Shown here in pieces: positions 52,145 through 60,054 of a DNA stretch of 64,000 nucleotides; the first letter of the stretch is position 1; each line of letters starts with the position of its first letter. Source of the DNA: an uncultured Lachnospiraceae bacterium (GTDB taxonomy: Bacteria; Bacillota; Clostridia; Lachnospirales; Lachnospiraceae); the NCBI GenBank assembly GCA_910586955.1, contig CAJUMM010000004.1, positions 14,039 to 78,038 on the forward strand, in the 5' to 3' direction. The notes under the pieces are model-generated. The model ran no database searches, had not been told where the DNA came from, and saw nothing but the letters and a program-made list of their open reading frames with translations. Made by a program: the position numbers and the translations under genes.

Positions 52145-53260
52145 TTACACCAGGTTTTCCGGATTCAGGCACTCCAGCTCCGGCAGCACAAACCGGCCGT
52201 TTTTACGGATGAGCTTCCCGTCAAAATAGATCTCTCCGCCGCCGAATTCCTCTCTCTGAATCATAACAAGATCCCAGTGGATAGCGCTGGAATTGCCGTT
52301 AGGCGCATCATCATAGCAGTTTCCCGGCGTAAAGTGGATAGACCCCATAATCTTCTCATCAAACAAGATATCTTTCATGGGCTGAAGAATATAAGGATTG
52401 ACCCCGATGGCAAATTCCCCTACATACCGGGCTCCTTCGTCTGTATCCAGCACCCGGTTCAGCCGCTCCGTATGATTGGCCGTGGCTTTCACAATCTTTC
52501 CGTCTTTAAATTCCAGACACACATTCTCATAGGTAAAACCCTGATACAGAGAAGGCGCATTGTAGGTGATCACACCGTTCACCGACTCCCGCACAGGTGC
52601 CGTGTAGACTTCCCCATCCGGGATATTCATCTCCCCTGCACAGGCTATTGCCGGAATACCCTTGATAGAAAAAACCAGATCCGTCCCTTTTCCTGTCAGC
52701 CGCACCTGATCTGTCCGGTTCATCAGCGCTACAAGAGCCTCCATAGCCTTCGCCATCTTAGAGTAGTCCAGATTACATACCTTAAAATAAAAGTCCTCAA
52801 AGGCCTCCGTACTGAGACCGGAAAGCTGCGCCATGGAAGCGTTGGGATAGCGCAGGACCACCCACCGGGTCTTAGGCACACGGATATGATGATGCACGGG
52901 TGTGGAATAGAGGGTTTCGTAAAGCTGCATTTTCTCTGAAGGAACATCCGAAAGCTCCGACACGTTATCACTTCCACGCACACCGATATAGCAGTCCATC
53001 TGCTCCATTTCCCGGGCTGCCACATCCGCCATCAGGCGGATCTGTTCTTCCGTGCACTCCATCAGAACCTCCCGCTGCAGTTTGGGATTAATATAATGCA
53101 CAAAGGGGAGGCCCCCTGCCCCATACACCTCTTTCACAAGCTGCCTGGCCAAATCTTCCGTAGCCGGACCGGTATAATTAATATAAACCTTATCCCCCTG
53201 CTTTACCCCGCAGGAATAGCCCACAAGATTTTTCGCCAGTGTCTTAATTCTCTCATCCAT
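52145..53260 (-). CDS. M29 family aminopeptidase
   Basis: 371 residues, somewhat shorter than AmpS/AmpT (about 400-410). GEMNIPDGEVYTAPVRESVNG (in part) and the C-terminal HFTPGNCYDDAPNGNSSAIHWD (in part) hold the metal-binding Glu, His and Asp of the family. Cytosolic metallo-aminopeptidase. GGAGG before the ATG. It follows the 843-residue gene after 21 bases and is probably cotranscribed. Confidence 0.92.
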   Translation of the reverse strand: MDERIKTLAKNLVGYSCGVKQGDKVYINYTGPATEDLARQLVKEVYGAGGLPFVHYINPKLQREVLMECTEEQIRLMADVAAREMEQMDCYIGVRGSDNVSELSDVPSEKMQLYETLYSTPVHHHIRVPKTRWVVLRYPNASMAQLSGLSTEAFEDFYFKVCNLDYSKMAKAMEALVALMNRTDQVRLTGKGTDLVFSIKGIPAIACAGEMNIPDGEVYTAPVRESVNGVITYNAPSLYQGFTYENVCLEFKDGKIVKATANHTERLNRVLDTDEGARYVGEFAIGVNPYILQPMKDILFDEKIMGSIHFTPGNCYDDAPNGNSSAIHWDLVMIQREEFGGGEIYFDGKLIRKNGRFVLPELECLNPENLV

Positions 53261-53281
53261 GTTAAAATTCCTCCAAATTTT

Positions 53282-55813
53282 TTATTTTTCCGGCAGATAT
53301 GCCACAAACAGATTTCCTAAAGCTTCAAACTCTTCCGAAGCATCATCGGTTCCTTTCCGGTAAGTTTCACCAGTCAGGGGGTTCATCAAAATCACATTCT
53401 GGAGATCGTATCCCACCATCAGCTCCGCCTGGTCCCCTCCTTTGAGGGCCAGCACGGGATAGCCCTGGCTTACATAATAAAGTGCCATAGACATGGAGCA
53501 TCCCGACAAGTCCAGCACCCTGCCGTTCATATTTTTCTCCAGAATCTCATAGGGCGTGCTGCCCTGTTCCAGGTAACTGCCCACGTCGCCATAGACTTTC
53601 TCATAACTCATCAGCACTTCCAGGGCTGCCTGGAGGCTGGATCGGTCTGAAGGCTGTCCGGTACTTTCCACACCTGCAATTTCCGTCCAGTTCTTTCTGC
53701 CTCCCCGTTTCCAGATATAGTTTTGATCCCGGTCTACTACCACTCCCATGCCTTCATGGGCTCTGCGTATGGCCTCACTGGCCGAAGTACAGGCGCTTTC
53801 AAAGCTCCCGTCAAAGGCGTACACATAGAGTCTGGCATCCTCATCCGTTCCTTCCGGCGCCAGATTCCGGTTTTCTTCAAACAGGACCTGTCTGGGCGTT
53901 AAATATTTCATCTTGGAAGCCGCCGCACTTTCCGAAAGGGCAAAATAATATTCCCGTTTTTTTGTTGGCGAATTGAGGGTTTCCAATGCAATTTTTTCCT
54001 CAGTCTCTTCTATCTTTTTGGTAATAGGCTCCGGTGTAGCCGCCTCATATCCGCCCGCCTCGTTTTTCGACACACATTCTTGGGAAATCCGGTTGCTCTC
54101 AATGGAAATGGAAACTACATATTTGCCCTTTTCCTCATAGGAAAACTCCTGGATTACTTTCCCCCGCTCATTCTCAATCACCACATGGCCCATGGGGAAG
54201 ATCCGGTTTCCGGTTAAATCTTTTACTACATCGTCCCTGCGGGCCTTTCCGTAGATAAAGTCTGTCCCCATAAAGCCCAGGGCCCGTATATAAAATTCTT
54301 CCCCTGCTTCCACCTTCCGTCTTTTTCCCGTTTCCAGATTCAGCAGCACTACCGCCTGGGATTCATAGATAGAGTTTCCCTCATGCCAGGCCAAAATATG
54401 CCCGTCATCAGAAATCATACAGCATTCTTCCGAAATCCCAGAGACAAGTTCCTCGTATTCCCTGGTGTTCAAATCAATGCAGCAGATATTTCCCTGCAAA
54501 TAGAGATAGAGCTGTTCTTTGCTGTTTACATAAGACAGTGTCCCCATCTCTGCCCGAAGAATGGAAAATGGTTTTCTGCTCTCGATAAATACCCGCTCTT
54601 CCACAGAGTTGGTCATAGCACTGTAAGTATATACCGCCACCCCGGTCTTTCCTTCATGCCGTCCCCGGTTCATATAGCCGTACACCAGGAAATTCATGCT
54701 CCCTGATTCATCCACATTCACGATTTTGATATCATGTTCCCCGTAGCTGCACCGGAGATCATTGCCGTCCCGGAAACCAAACACCTTGGAAAGCTTATTC
54801 TGGGCCACGTCATAGCACCACAGTTCCCCGTTCTGGACAAAACCGACAATATTTTCCTCATCGTTCTTCCGGTACTCTACATTACCGTTTAAAATCCCCA
54901 GATGAATGGTGTTGGCAGAAAATACGGAAAGCTGCGGATCAAAGATCCGGTCCACTGTCCGGTCGTAGGCCAGAAGATACATGCGGTGTTCCAGATAGCG
55001 CACCCGGTAAGATTCCCGGACTTCATAGCGCTCCCGCTCCTGATTCTCGTTCACATGGGCCACCTCGTACTCCAGGCGCACCGAAGCCACAGAGTCTTCT
55101 ATCTCCGTAATGAAAGTCCGTACCTCGCTGTCCGGCTCTACCTCCATGTCCCCCCAAATCCACTGCCGGTACCTGGAGTGGATAGTCACGTGATCCAGGG
55201 TATTGTTGTCCGCAGAGGCATCCGGCTCCAGATACTGGGTAATGTTCACCGTATTTTCTTTGTCAAACAACGCCTCATGAATCTCATCCACCAGCCGCAA
55301 ACATTCATTCAAATGCGTCTCCGGCAGATTGGCCAGACGGGTATAATAGTATGCTTCTTTCTCCCGATCCAGCTCCAGACGGACTACCAAAAGATATTCT
55401 TCCTCCGGATCCAGGAGATCCTTCAGCTGAAACTGCGCATGAACGGTATCATCCACCCAAGTACAGTCAACCGCTTCCGTATCCTCAATCAGCCGTTCCG
55501 TATTCAGGCTCCGGACTTCATAAAAGACCTTCTTCACCTGGTTGGGCGCCCCTTTGATCTGCAGTTTCACGCCCCGGTCCTCCGGCAGAGGCAATACCGT
55601 ATCCCGGATATACCGGGCATCCATAGACTGGGTGTAGCCGTGCATCAGATTCATCAGGCGGCCGTCCCTCTCCAGATAGATTAAGGGGAGTGTGGCATCT
55701 GCCATGGAATCCGTCAAATCTGTGTTTCCGGCCGTCATATAGTAGCTCATTCCCAGAATTCCCAGCACGAAAGCAGCCAAAATAGACAGGGTTTTCAGTA
55801 TCAGCTTTTTCAT
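53282..55813 (-). CDS. Exported 843-residue protein with propeller-like middle and C39-like end
   Basis: N-terminal membrane anchor (residues ~5-28). Residues ~40-300 look like beta-rich domains. Residues ~300-600 contain recurring short beta stretches such as VGFVQNGELWCYDV, LYLYLQGNICCIDLNTREY and VVLLNLETGKRR that suggest a beta-propeller. The last ~150 residues resemble a C39/papain-like fold: GCSMSMALYYVSQGYPVLAL (Cys772) then GYDLQNVILMNPLTGE. The His usually found just before GYD is absent (AELMVGYD), so peptidase activity is doubtful. Start overlaps the methyltransferase stop (ATGA). I know no named family for the whole. Confidence 0.7.
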   Translation of the reverse strand: MKKLILKTLSILAAFVLGILGMSYYMTAGNTDLTDSMADATLPLIYLERDGRLMNLMHGYTQSMDARYIRDTVLPLPEDRGVKLQIKGAPNQVKKVFYEVRSLNTERLIEDTEAVDCTWVDDTVHAQFQLKDLLDPEEEYLLVVRLELDREKEAYYYTRLANLPETHLNECLRLVDEIHEALFDKENTVNITQYLEPDASADNNTLDHVTIHSRYRQWIWGDMEVEPDSEVRTFITEIEDSVASVRLEYEVAHVNENQERERYEVRESYRVRYLEHRMYLLAYDRTVDRIFDPQLSVFSANTIHLGILNGNVEYRKNDEENIVGFVQNGELWCYDVAQNKLSKVFGFRDGNDLRCSYGEHDIKIVNVDESGSMNFLVYGYMNRGRHEGKTGVAVYTYSAMTNSVEERVFIESRKPFSILRAEMGTLSYVNSKEQLYLYLQGNICCIDLNTREYEELVSGISEECCMISDDGHILAWHEGNSIYESQAVVLLNLETGKRRKVEAGEEFYIRALGFMGTDFIYGKARRDDVVKDLTGNRIFPMGHVVIENERGKVIQEFSYEEKGKYVVSISIESNRISQECVSKNEAGGYEAATPEPITKKIEETEEKIALETLNSPTKKREYYFALSESAAASKMKYLTPRQVLFEENRNLAPEGTDEDARLYVYAFDGSFESACTSASEAIRRAHEGMGVVVDRDQNYIWKRGGRKNWTEIAGVESTGQPSDRSSLQAALEVLMSYEKVYGDVGSYLEQGSTPYEILEKNMNGRVLDLSGCSMSMALYYVSQGYPVLALKGGDQAELMVGYDLQNVILMNPLTGETYRKGTDDASEEFEALGNLFVAYLPEK

Positions 55814-56976
55814 TTTGCTTCCCCTCCCGTCTCCAGCAGACGCTCCAGTGCGGGCTGTACATGCAGGGCTTCCGTGCAGGCCAAATATGCACCGGCTTTT
55901 TCCCCTTTCGGCTGTCTCCGCCTGACTGCCCGGATCAGAATATTCTTGGGCGTATGCTCCATATCGATAAATTCCAGGATCTGAGTGTCATATCCATATT
56001 GCTCCAGAAGTTCCGCCCGCAGCCCGTCCGTCACCAAAGCTGCAATCCGTTCCTTTAAAAGCCCGTATTTGAGAACCGGAGCCAGCACCTCGCTGGAAAT
56101 CTGCCTGTTCAGCTCATGCTGGCAGCAGGGAACAGAGAGAATCACCTTGGCATTCCAGCGGATCGCCTTGTAAAGTGCATAGTCCGTAGCCGTGTCGCAG
56201 GCGTGAAGCGTCACCACCATATCCACCTGCTCCCGCCCTTCATATCCGGCAATGTCCCCTTTGAGAAATTCCAGTTTCTCATAGCCATATTTCCTGCCCA
56301 GCGTACTGCAGTGTTCTATGACATCCTCTTTCAAATCCAGGCCGGTAATGCGGATATCCATTCCCCGGCATACATGCAGATAGTAGTATAGGGCAAAGGT
56401 CAGATAGGACTTGCCGCAGCCGAAATCCAGAATGCTTACCTCACGCCCTTCCGGCAGGGCCGGCAGCACATTTTCCACAAACTCCAGAAAGCGGTTAATC
56501 TGCCGGAATTTATCATAACGGGCATGGACCACCTTTCCCTCCGGGGTCATAACCCCCAGATCTACCAGAAAATCCACAGGCTTCCCCTCTTCCAGCAAAT
56601 ACCGCTTCTTCTTATTATGTTCCAAAACCGGACCCTTTACACCCGGGTCTGCCCCGGACTTTTTCTCTTTCAGAGTCACCCGTCCTTTTTTGCTCACCAA
56701 GACGCTTAAGGTTCCCCGTCCGCCCTCCGCCTGAAGCTGCCGGAAGGAGGTTTCCATCCACTTTGCAATCCGGCCGGCCATTTCCTCTTTTCCACAGTTT
56801 TCATGGAACGTCTTCGTTCCCCGCAGGATTTCCGCCTGAAACTTCAGCTCCCCGCCCAGAAGCACCGGGCGGATGCGAACTTTGGTTTCCTCCAGCCCCT
56901 TTCTGGGACTGCTGAGCACCATCCGGTTCAAACCTTCGTCCAGGTATATCTCCAACATCTGTCTTAAATTTTCCAT
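55810..56976 (-). CDS. Class I SAM-dependent methyltransferase (Methyltransf_32/METTL25-like)
   Basis: 388 residues. SAM-binding motif SILDFGCGKSYLTFALYYYL (in part, about 185-205), motif II ITGLDLKEDVIEHC, motif IV VTLHACDTATDYALYKAI (in part), and PCCQHELN. The N-terminal ~150 residues are family-specific. The VTLHACDTATD and PCCQH motifs are those of the METTL25/Methyltransf_32 group, thought to act on RNA or protein. Substrate not deducible. First gene of the operon with the exported 843-residue protein. Confidence 0.85.
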   Translation of the reverse strand: MENLRQMLEIYLDEGLNRMVLSSPRKGLEETKVRIRPVLLGGELKFQAEILRGTKTFHENCGKEEMAGRIAKWMETSFRQLQAEGGRGTLSVLVSKKGRVTLKEKKSGADPGVKGPVLEHNKKKRYLLEEGKPVDFLVDLGVMTPEGKVVHARYDKFRQINRFLEFVENVLPALPEGREVSILDFGCGKSYLTFALYYYLHVCRGMDIRITGLDLKEDVIEHCSTLGRKYGYEKLEFLKGDIAGYEGREQVDMVVTLHACDTATDYALYKAIRWNAKVILSVPCCQHELNRQISSEVLAPVLKYGLLKERIAALVTDGLRAELLEQYGYDTQILEFIDMEHTPKNILIRAVRRRQPKGEKAGAYLACTEALHVQPALERLLETGGEAK

Positions 56977-57053
56977 CTATGATTCCTATACTCTTCTTTT
57001 ACAGCCTTTACCCGTATTTCACTCTTGTCTACTATAGCATAAACTTTCTGTAA

Positions 57054-57869
57054 TTACCAGAAATACGCATATTTTCGGAACTGGAAGCGCAGGGTCTGGC
57101 GTACACGTTCTAATACAGCCTCTTCGTATATTCCCTGAAACTCCTGGAGAACCGTTTCCGCATCCCTCATGGTAAATTCCGCCCGGAAAGAAAAACCACC
57201 ATATAGGGCCTCGCAAGCATCCAGCTGCTCGTCAAAATTCCTGGAAAACGGCTTTGCTTCAATCCGCCGAAAACATTCCTCCACCTCTAGCTCCAAGGGG
57301 TAGTCCCCCCGCACATCTGAAAAAAGTGCCGCACCATTATCAAAAACCGGACATTCCCGGTAAGTTCCGTCTTTTCTCCTGATTACTGCCAAATTATGAA
57401 AATGCCGATCTTCATTTAAAAACAGGGTATCAATAGTTAATATTTTTCTTAGATAAGCTCCGAAATTATCGAGTGCCGTGATTTCTTCTATAACATCCAC
57501 TACATACCGGATTTTGTCTTCTATCCTTTCAAAGGCGAGAATCCCTCTGGCTGCACTCTCCCCCCGGTATGCCTGAAACAGCCGCTCCACTGAAATCAGC
57601 TTATCGTCTTCCGGTTCCAGAAAATCTCCGGCCCTGCACCCATGGCGCAGGATGCCGCCCCGTTTAAGTTCTTCATATTCATAAGGGACAAAAAACCCAG
57701 CGTTCGTCTTTTTAAGCATTCGGGAAACCAGCACTTCTGCAAGTGCTTCGTAGCCAAGGCTGTCTTCCTTATACCAGACCCCTCTGTCAAACCATTTCGT
57801 CTGATTGCCCTTAGAGGAAGTCCATTCCCTTTCCTGGTCTTTTTTAATAAGCCCATCAAGATTTTTCAT
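57054..57869 (-). CDS. HipA/CtkA-like protein kinase, possible toxin
   Basis: 271 residues from ATG 57869 (GGGAGGCGTAGA upstream), two bases after the stop of the HTH gene. Kinase landmarks are in order: GNQTKWFDRGVWYKED with candidate ATP-contacting Lys34, GYEALAEVL with Glu41 or Glu45 on the next helix, LNEDRHFHNLAVI with catalytic Asp154, and VFDNGAAL with metal-binding Asp177. This matches the catalytic core of HipA-like kinases but lacks the HipA N-terminal subdomain. The expected target class (a tRNA synthetase or other factor) is unknown. Confidence 0.75.
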   Translation of the reverse strand: MKNLDGLIKKDQEREWTSSKGNQTKWFDRGVWYKEDSLGYEALAEVLVSRMLKKTNAGFFVPYEYEELKRGGILRHGCRAGDFLEPEDDKLISVERLFQAYRGESAARGILAFERIEDKIRYVVDVIEEITALDNFGAYLRKILTIDTLFLNEDRHFHNLAVIRRKDGTYRECPVFDNGAALFSDVRGDYPLELEVEECFRRIEAKPFSRNFDEQLDACEALYGGFSFRAEFTMRDAETVLQEFQGIYEEAVLERVRQTLRFQFRKYAYFW

Positions 57870-57870
57870 T

Positions 57871-58572
57871 CTACGCCTCCCATTTCCCTTTCTCCTGTAC
57901 CAGCAGGTGGTATAGGCGTTCTTTAAGCTCCTCGCTTCCTTTGACAGCCTCCCGAATCTCGTCATAGCACCTTGTCCATTCTTCCCTCATCCGTTCAAGG
58001 CTTTGTCCATCCCCGTATACACGTCCCTTTGTCTTTTCCACAATCTGAAAGGGATCATAGGCATCCAATCCCATATACTTCAGTTCTTCCCTAATACCAT
58101 AGCGAGTATGCGGCATACACCGGCTCTCCAAAAACGCTTCCCAGTCTTTCCAGCCCGGGGTTTCTTTGATTCCAAAAGCCCGACTCAGCATATCGTCTGT
58201 AAAATTTACAATCTGCACTTTCCTAGTAAAACTATACGTATCAATAAGCGTAGCCGGTTCCCCCCGATCCAGGTAGACATAAACAATTCTGGACTCCTGA
58301 CCTGCCTTTGCAATTACTTTATGGACTGTGCTCAAAGCCACACCCATCTGGCCTGCAATATTCCGCATGGTGTGCCCCTGCCTGTAAAGAGCTAAAATAT
58401 GGTTTTTTACCTGGGGTGAAATAGGAGGCCGTCCCTTTCTTTGCACTTTCTTTTCTCCCTTTTTCAACTGTTCCAGTTCTCCAACCACATCGCTATATGC
58501 CTCTGACAGAGATCTCAGTTTTTTCTGGAGACGTTCAATCTCCTGCTGCTGCCATGTCTCTTTTTCCGTCAT
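57871..58572 (-). CDS. HTH DNA-binding protein paired with the HipA-like kinase
   Basis: 233 residues. A coiled coil at the N-terminus (~8-40), then a basic resolvase/Hin-type helix-turn-helix (GRPPISPQVKNHILALYRQG and MGVALSTVHKVIAKAG, ~47-92), then a ~95-residue domain beginning VYVYLDRGEPATLIDTYSFT with TDDMLSRAFGIKETPGWKDW and ESRCMPHTRYG blocks, and a helical tail. I recall similar C-terminal blocks in hypothetical proteins next to HipA-like genes. Likely the antitoxin or regulator of the downstream kinase (inference). There is no recombinase domain. Confidence 0.65.
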   Translation of the reverse strand: MTEKETWQQQEIERLQKKLRSLSEAYSDVVGELEQLKKGEKKVQRKGRPPISPQVKNHILALYRQGHTMRNIAGQMGVALSTVHKVIAKAGQESRIVYVYLDRGEPATLIDTYSFTRKVQIVNFTDDMLSRAFGIKETPGWKDWEAFLESRCMPHTRYGIREELKYMGLDAYDPFQIVEKTKGRVYGDGQSLERMREEWTRCYDEIREAVKGSEELKERLYHLLVQEKGKWEA

Positions 58573-58663
58573 AATGCCACGCCCGCTTTCCTGTTTCGCC
58601 TAACATTTTCTTTCCACATTATTATAAGCCCCCTGCGTTCGTTTAATCAAGCACTATTCGAAC

Positions 58664-58712
58664 ATCAAAACAAAAAAAATCCGGGAATGTGCACTCTGCC
58701 GTCACATTCCCG
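58664..58712 (-). terminator. Terminator of the Tyr-rich 135-aa gene
   Basis: CGGGAATGTG / CACATTCCCG stem (58682-58712) followed on the minus strand by GATTTTTTTTG. Confidence 0.85.
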
Positions 58713-58731
58713 TTCTCTCTCCAACATAATT

Positions 58732-59139
58732 TTAGTAATACATCCGGCCGCCACGGCGTTCCCGCCTTCTTGAGCGCCGCTGGTACATCTCATTGAGAAG
58801 CATCATAGTCACAAAATCCTCCATCCAGTTCCGTCCGGAAATTTCCTGCATCATTAGATCATCCTGATACTCTCTTTTATCCATCCTCTCATAAATCCGG
58901 CGGCAGACAAGGCGGATCTGGAGCTGGTCCGGATACTCGTCAAACATAAAGCTGCCGTCATATTCCATCCGGTCGCATTCCTCTTCTACCAGCGGTTGAA
59001 TTTGTCTTGCCAGGGCCGGATACAGCTCTTTAAATTTTCTTTGATCTCTCTCTTTTTCATCTTCCCATGGGCACACAGGGCAAAAAGGGCCCGGCTGATA
59101 AGGGTTGAAATAGGGGTAGGGTTCATAATATGGGGTCAT
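58732..59139 (-). CDS. 135-aa hypothetical protein with Tyr/Pro-rich start
   Basis: N-terminal MTPYYEPYPYFNPYQPGPFC is Tyr/Pro/Phe-rich, the middle (~25-105) is helical and acidic, and the C-terminus QRRSRRRERRGGRMYY is strongly basic. The composition resembles small spore coat or morphogenetic proteins, but no motif proves this. I recognise similar proteins in Lachnospiraceae as hypothetical. It sits between the HTH/kinase pair and glcT and has its own terminator. Confidence 0.7.
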   Translation of the reverse strand: MTPYYEPYPYFNPYQPGPFCPVCPWEDEKERDQRKFKELYPALARQIQPLVEEECDRMEYDGSFMFDEYPDQLQIRLVCRRIYERMDKREYQDDLMMQEISGRNWMEDFVTMMLLNEMYQRRSRRRERRGGRMYY

Positions 59140-59196
59140 GGAAAAATCCTTTTTTGTACAGTATATGCAGGCGCTTCACAGGGCGTGTGCCATATC

Positions 59197-60027
59197 CTAT
59201 TCCTCCGCCCCTGCCACCCGCTCAATGTGCATGGCCAGATACCCAATCTCCGCCTCATCCAGGGACTGCCGCAGATGCTTCTCCAGATGTGCGCACACTG
59301 TGCCGGCCAGCCGGTAGGCATCGGGAAATTTTACAGCCATATAGTCGTTCATATTCAGCTTCAATTTCTCCCCCTTGACGGCTCTGGCCACCATATAGCG
59401 CACATGGTTCATCAGACGGTTGTAGGAGAGAGACATGACGTCAATGGTCTGCCCTGTCTCCTCCTCCACCATCTGGATACATTCCCGTACCGTCCGGGCT
59501 ATCTGCATGGACAATGCCACATTTTCGTCTTCAATGGCCGAGTGGATATGTAGGGCAATATATCCCACCTCGTGCTCGTCGATCTCCACCTGAAGCCGCT
59601 CCCTTAAGATGGAACGTATGCACTCCGCAGTCTTATATTCCATGTGAAAGAGCGCCTGGATATCGCCGGTTAAAGGATTACTGATCTGCTCTCCGTTTTG
59701 GATACGCTTGACAGCAAAAGCAATATGATCTGCCATGGGGAAAAGAATGCTCCAGTCAATCCTGCCAAATACACGCTCGCTCTCTTTCAATACCTGCTCC
59801 GCTATCTCCAGAAATACCGGATCCATCCCTTTTACCAGCTCCATGGCATTTCCCCGCTCCGTATGCTCCCGCAGGGAGTATACGGTACAGTCTTTTGGCG
59901 CCTCCATGCGCTGGCTGACCTTTCTCCCAAAGCCAATGCCCTTTCCGATCAAAAGATATTCCCGGTTATCTTCCATGCCGATGGCAATCACAGTATTGTG
60001 ATTGAGAACCTTCTTAACTCTGAACAT
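59197..60027 (-). CDS. glcT: BglG/LicT-family transcription antiterminator (GlcT-like)
   Basis: 276 residues. N-terminal CAT RNA-binding domain (~1-55, VKKVLNHNTVIAIGMEDNRE in part), then two PRD domains (~70-165 and ~175-276) with conserved His in DEHEVGYIALHIHSAIED (in part) and AEIGYLAMHIERV. It binds the RAT hairpin in the ptsG leader and prevents termination when glucose is present. It lies downstream of ptsG (27-base gap), so it depends partly on its own antitermination. Confidence 0.9.
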   Translation of the reverse strand: MFRVKKVLNHNTVIAIGMEDNREYLLIGKGIGFGRKVSQRMEAPKDCTVYSLREHTERGNAMELVKGMDPVFLEIAEQVLKESERVFGRIDWSILFPMADHIAFAVKRIQNGEQISNPLTGDIQALFHMEYKTAECIRSILRERLQVEIDEHEVGYIALHIHSAIEDENVALSMQIARTVRECIQMVEEETGQTIDVMSLSYNRLMNHVRYMVARAVKGEKLKLNMNDYMAVKFPDAYRLAGTVCAHLEKHLRQSLDEAEIGYLAMHIERVAGAEE

Positions 60028-60054
60028 GCTCTTCCTTCCCCCACAGCTTCTTTC

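Noticed and set aside
57871..58572. Recombinase or resolvase call for the HTH protein
   Set aside because: Only the small DNA-binding helix-turn-helix is of that type; the catalytic Ser or Tyr domain is absent.
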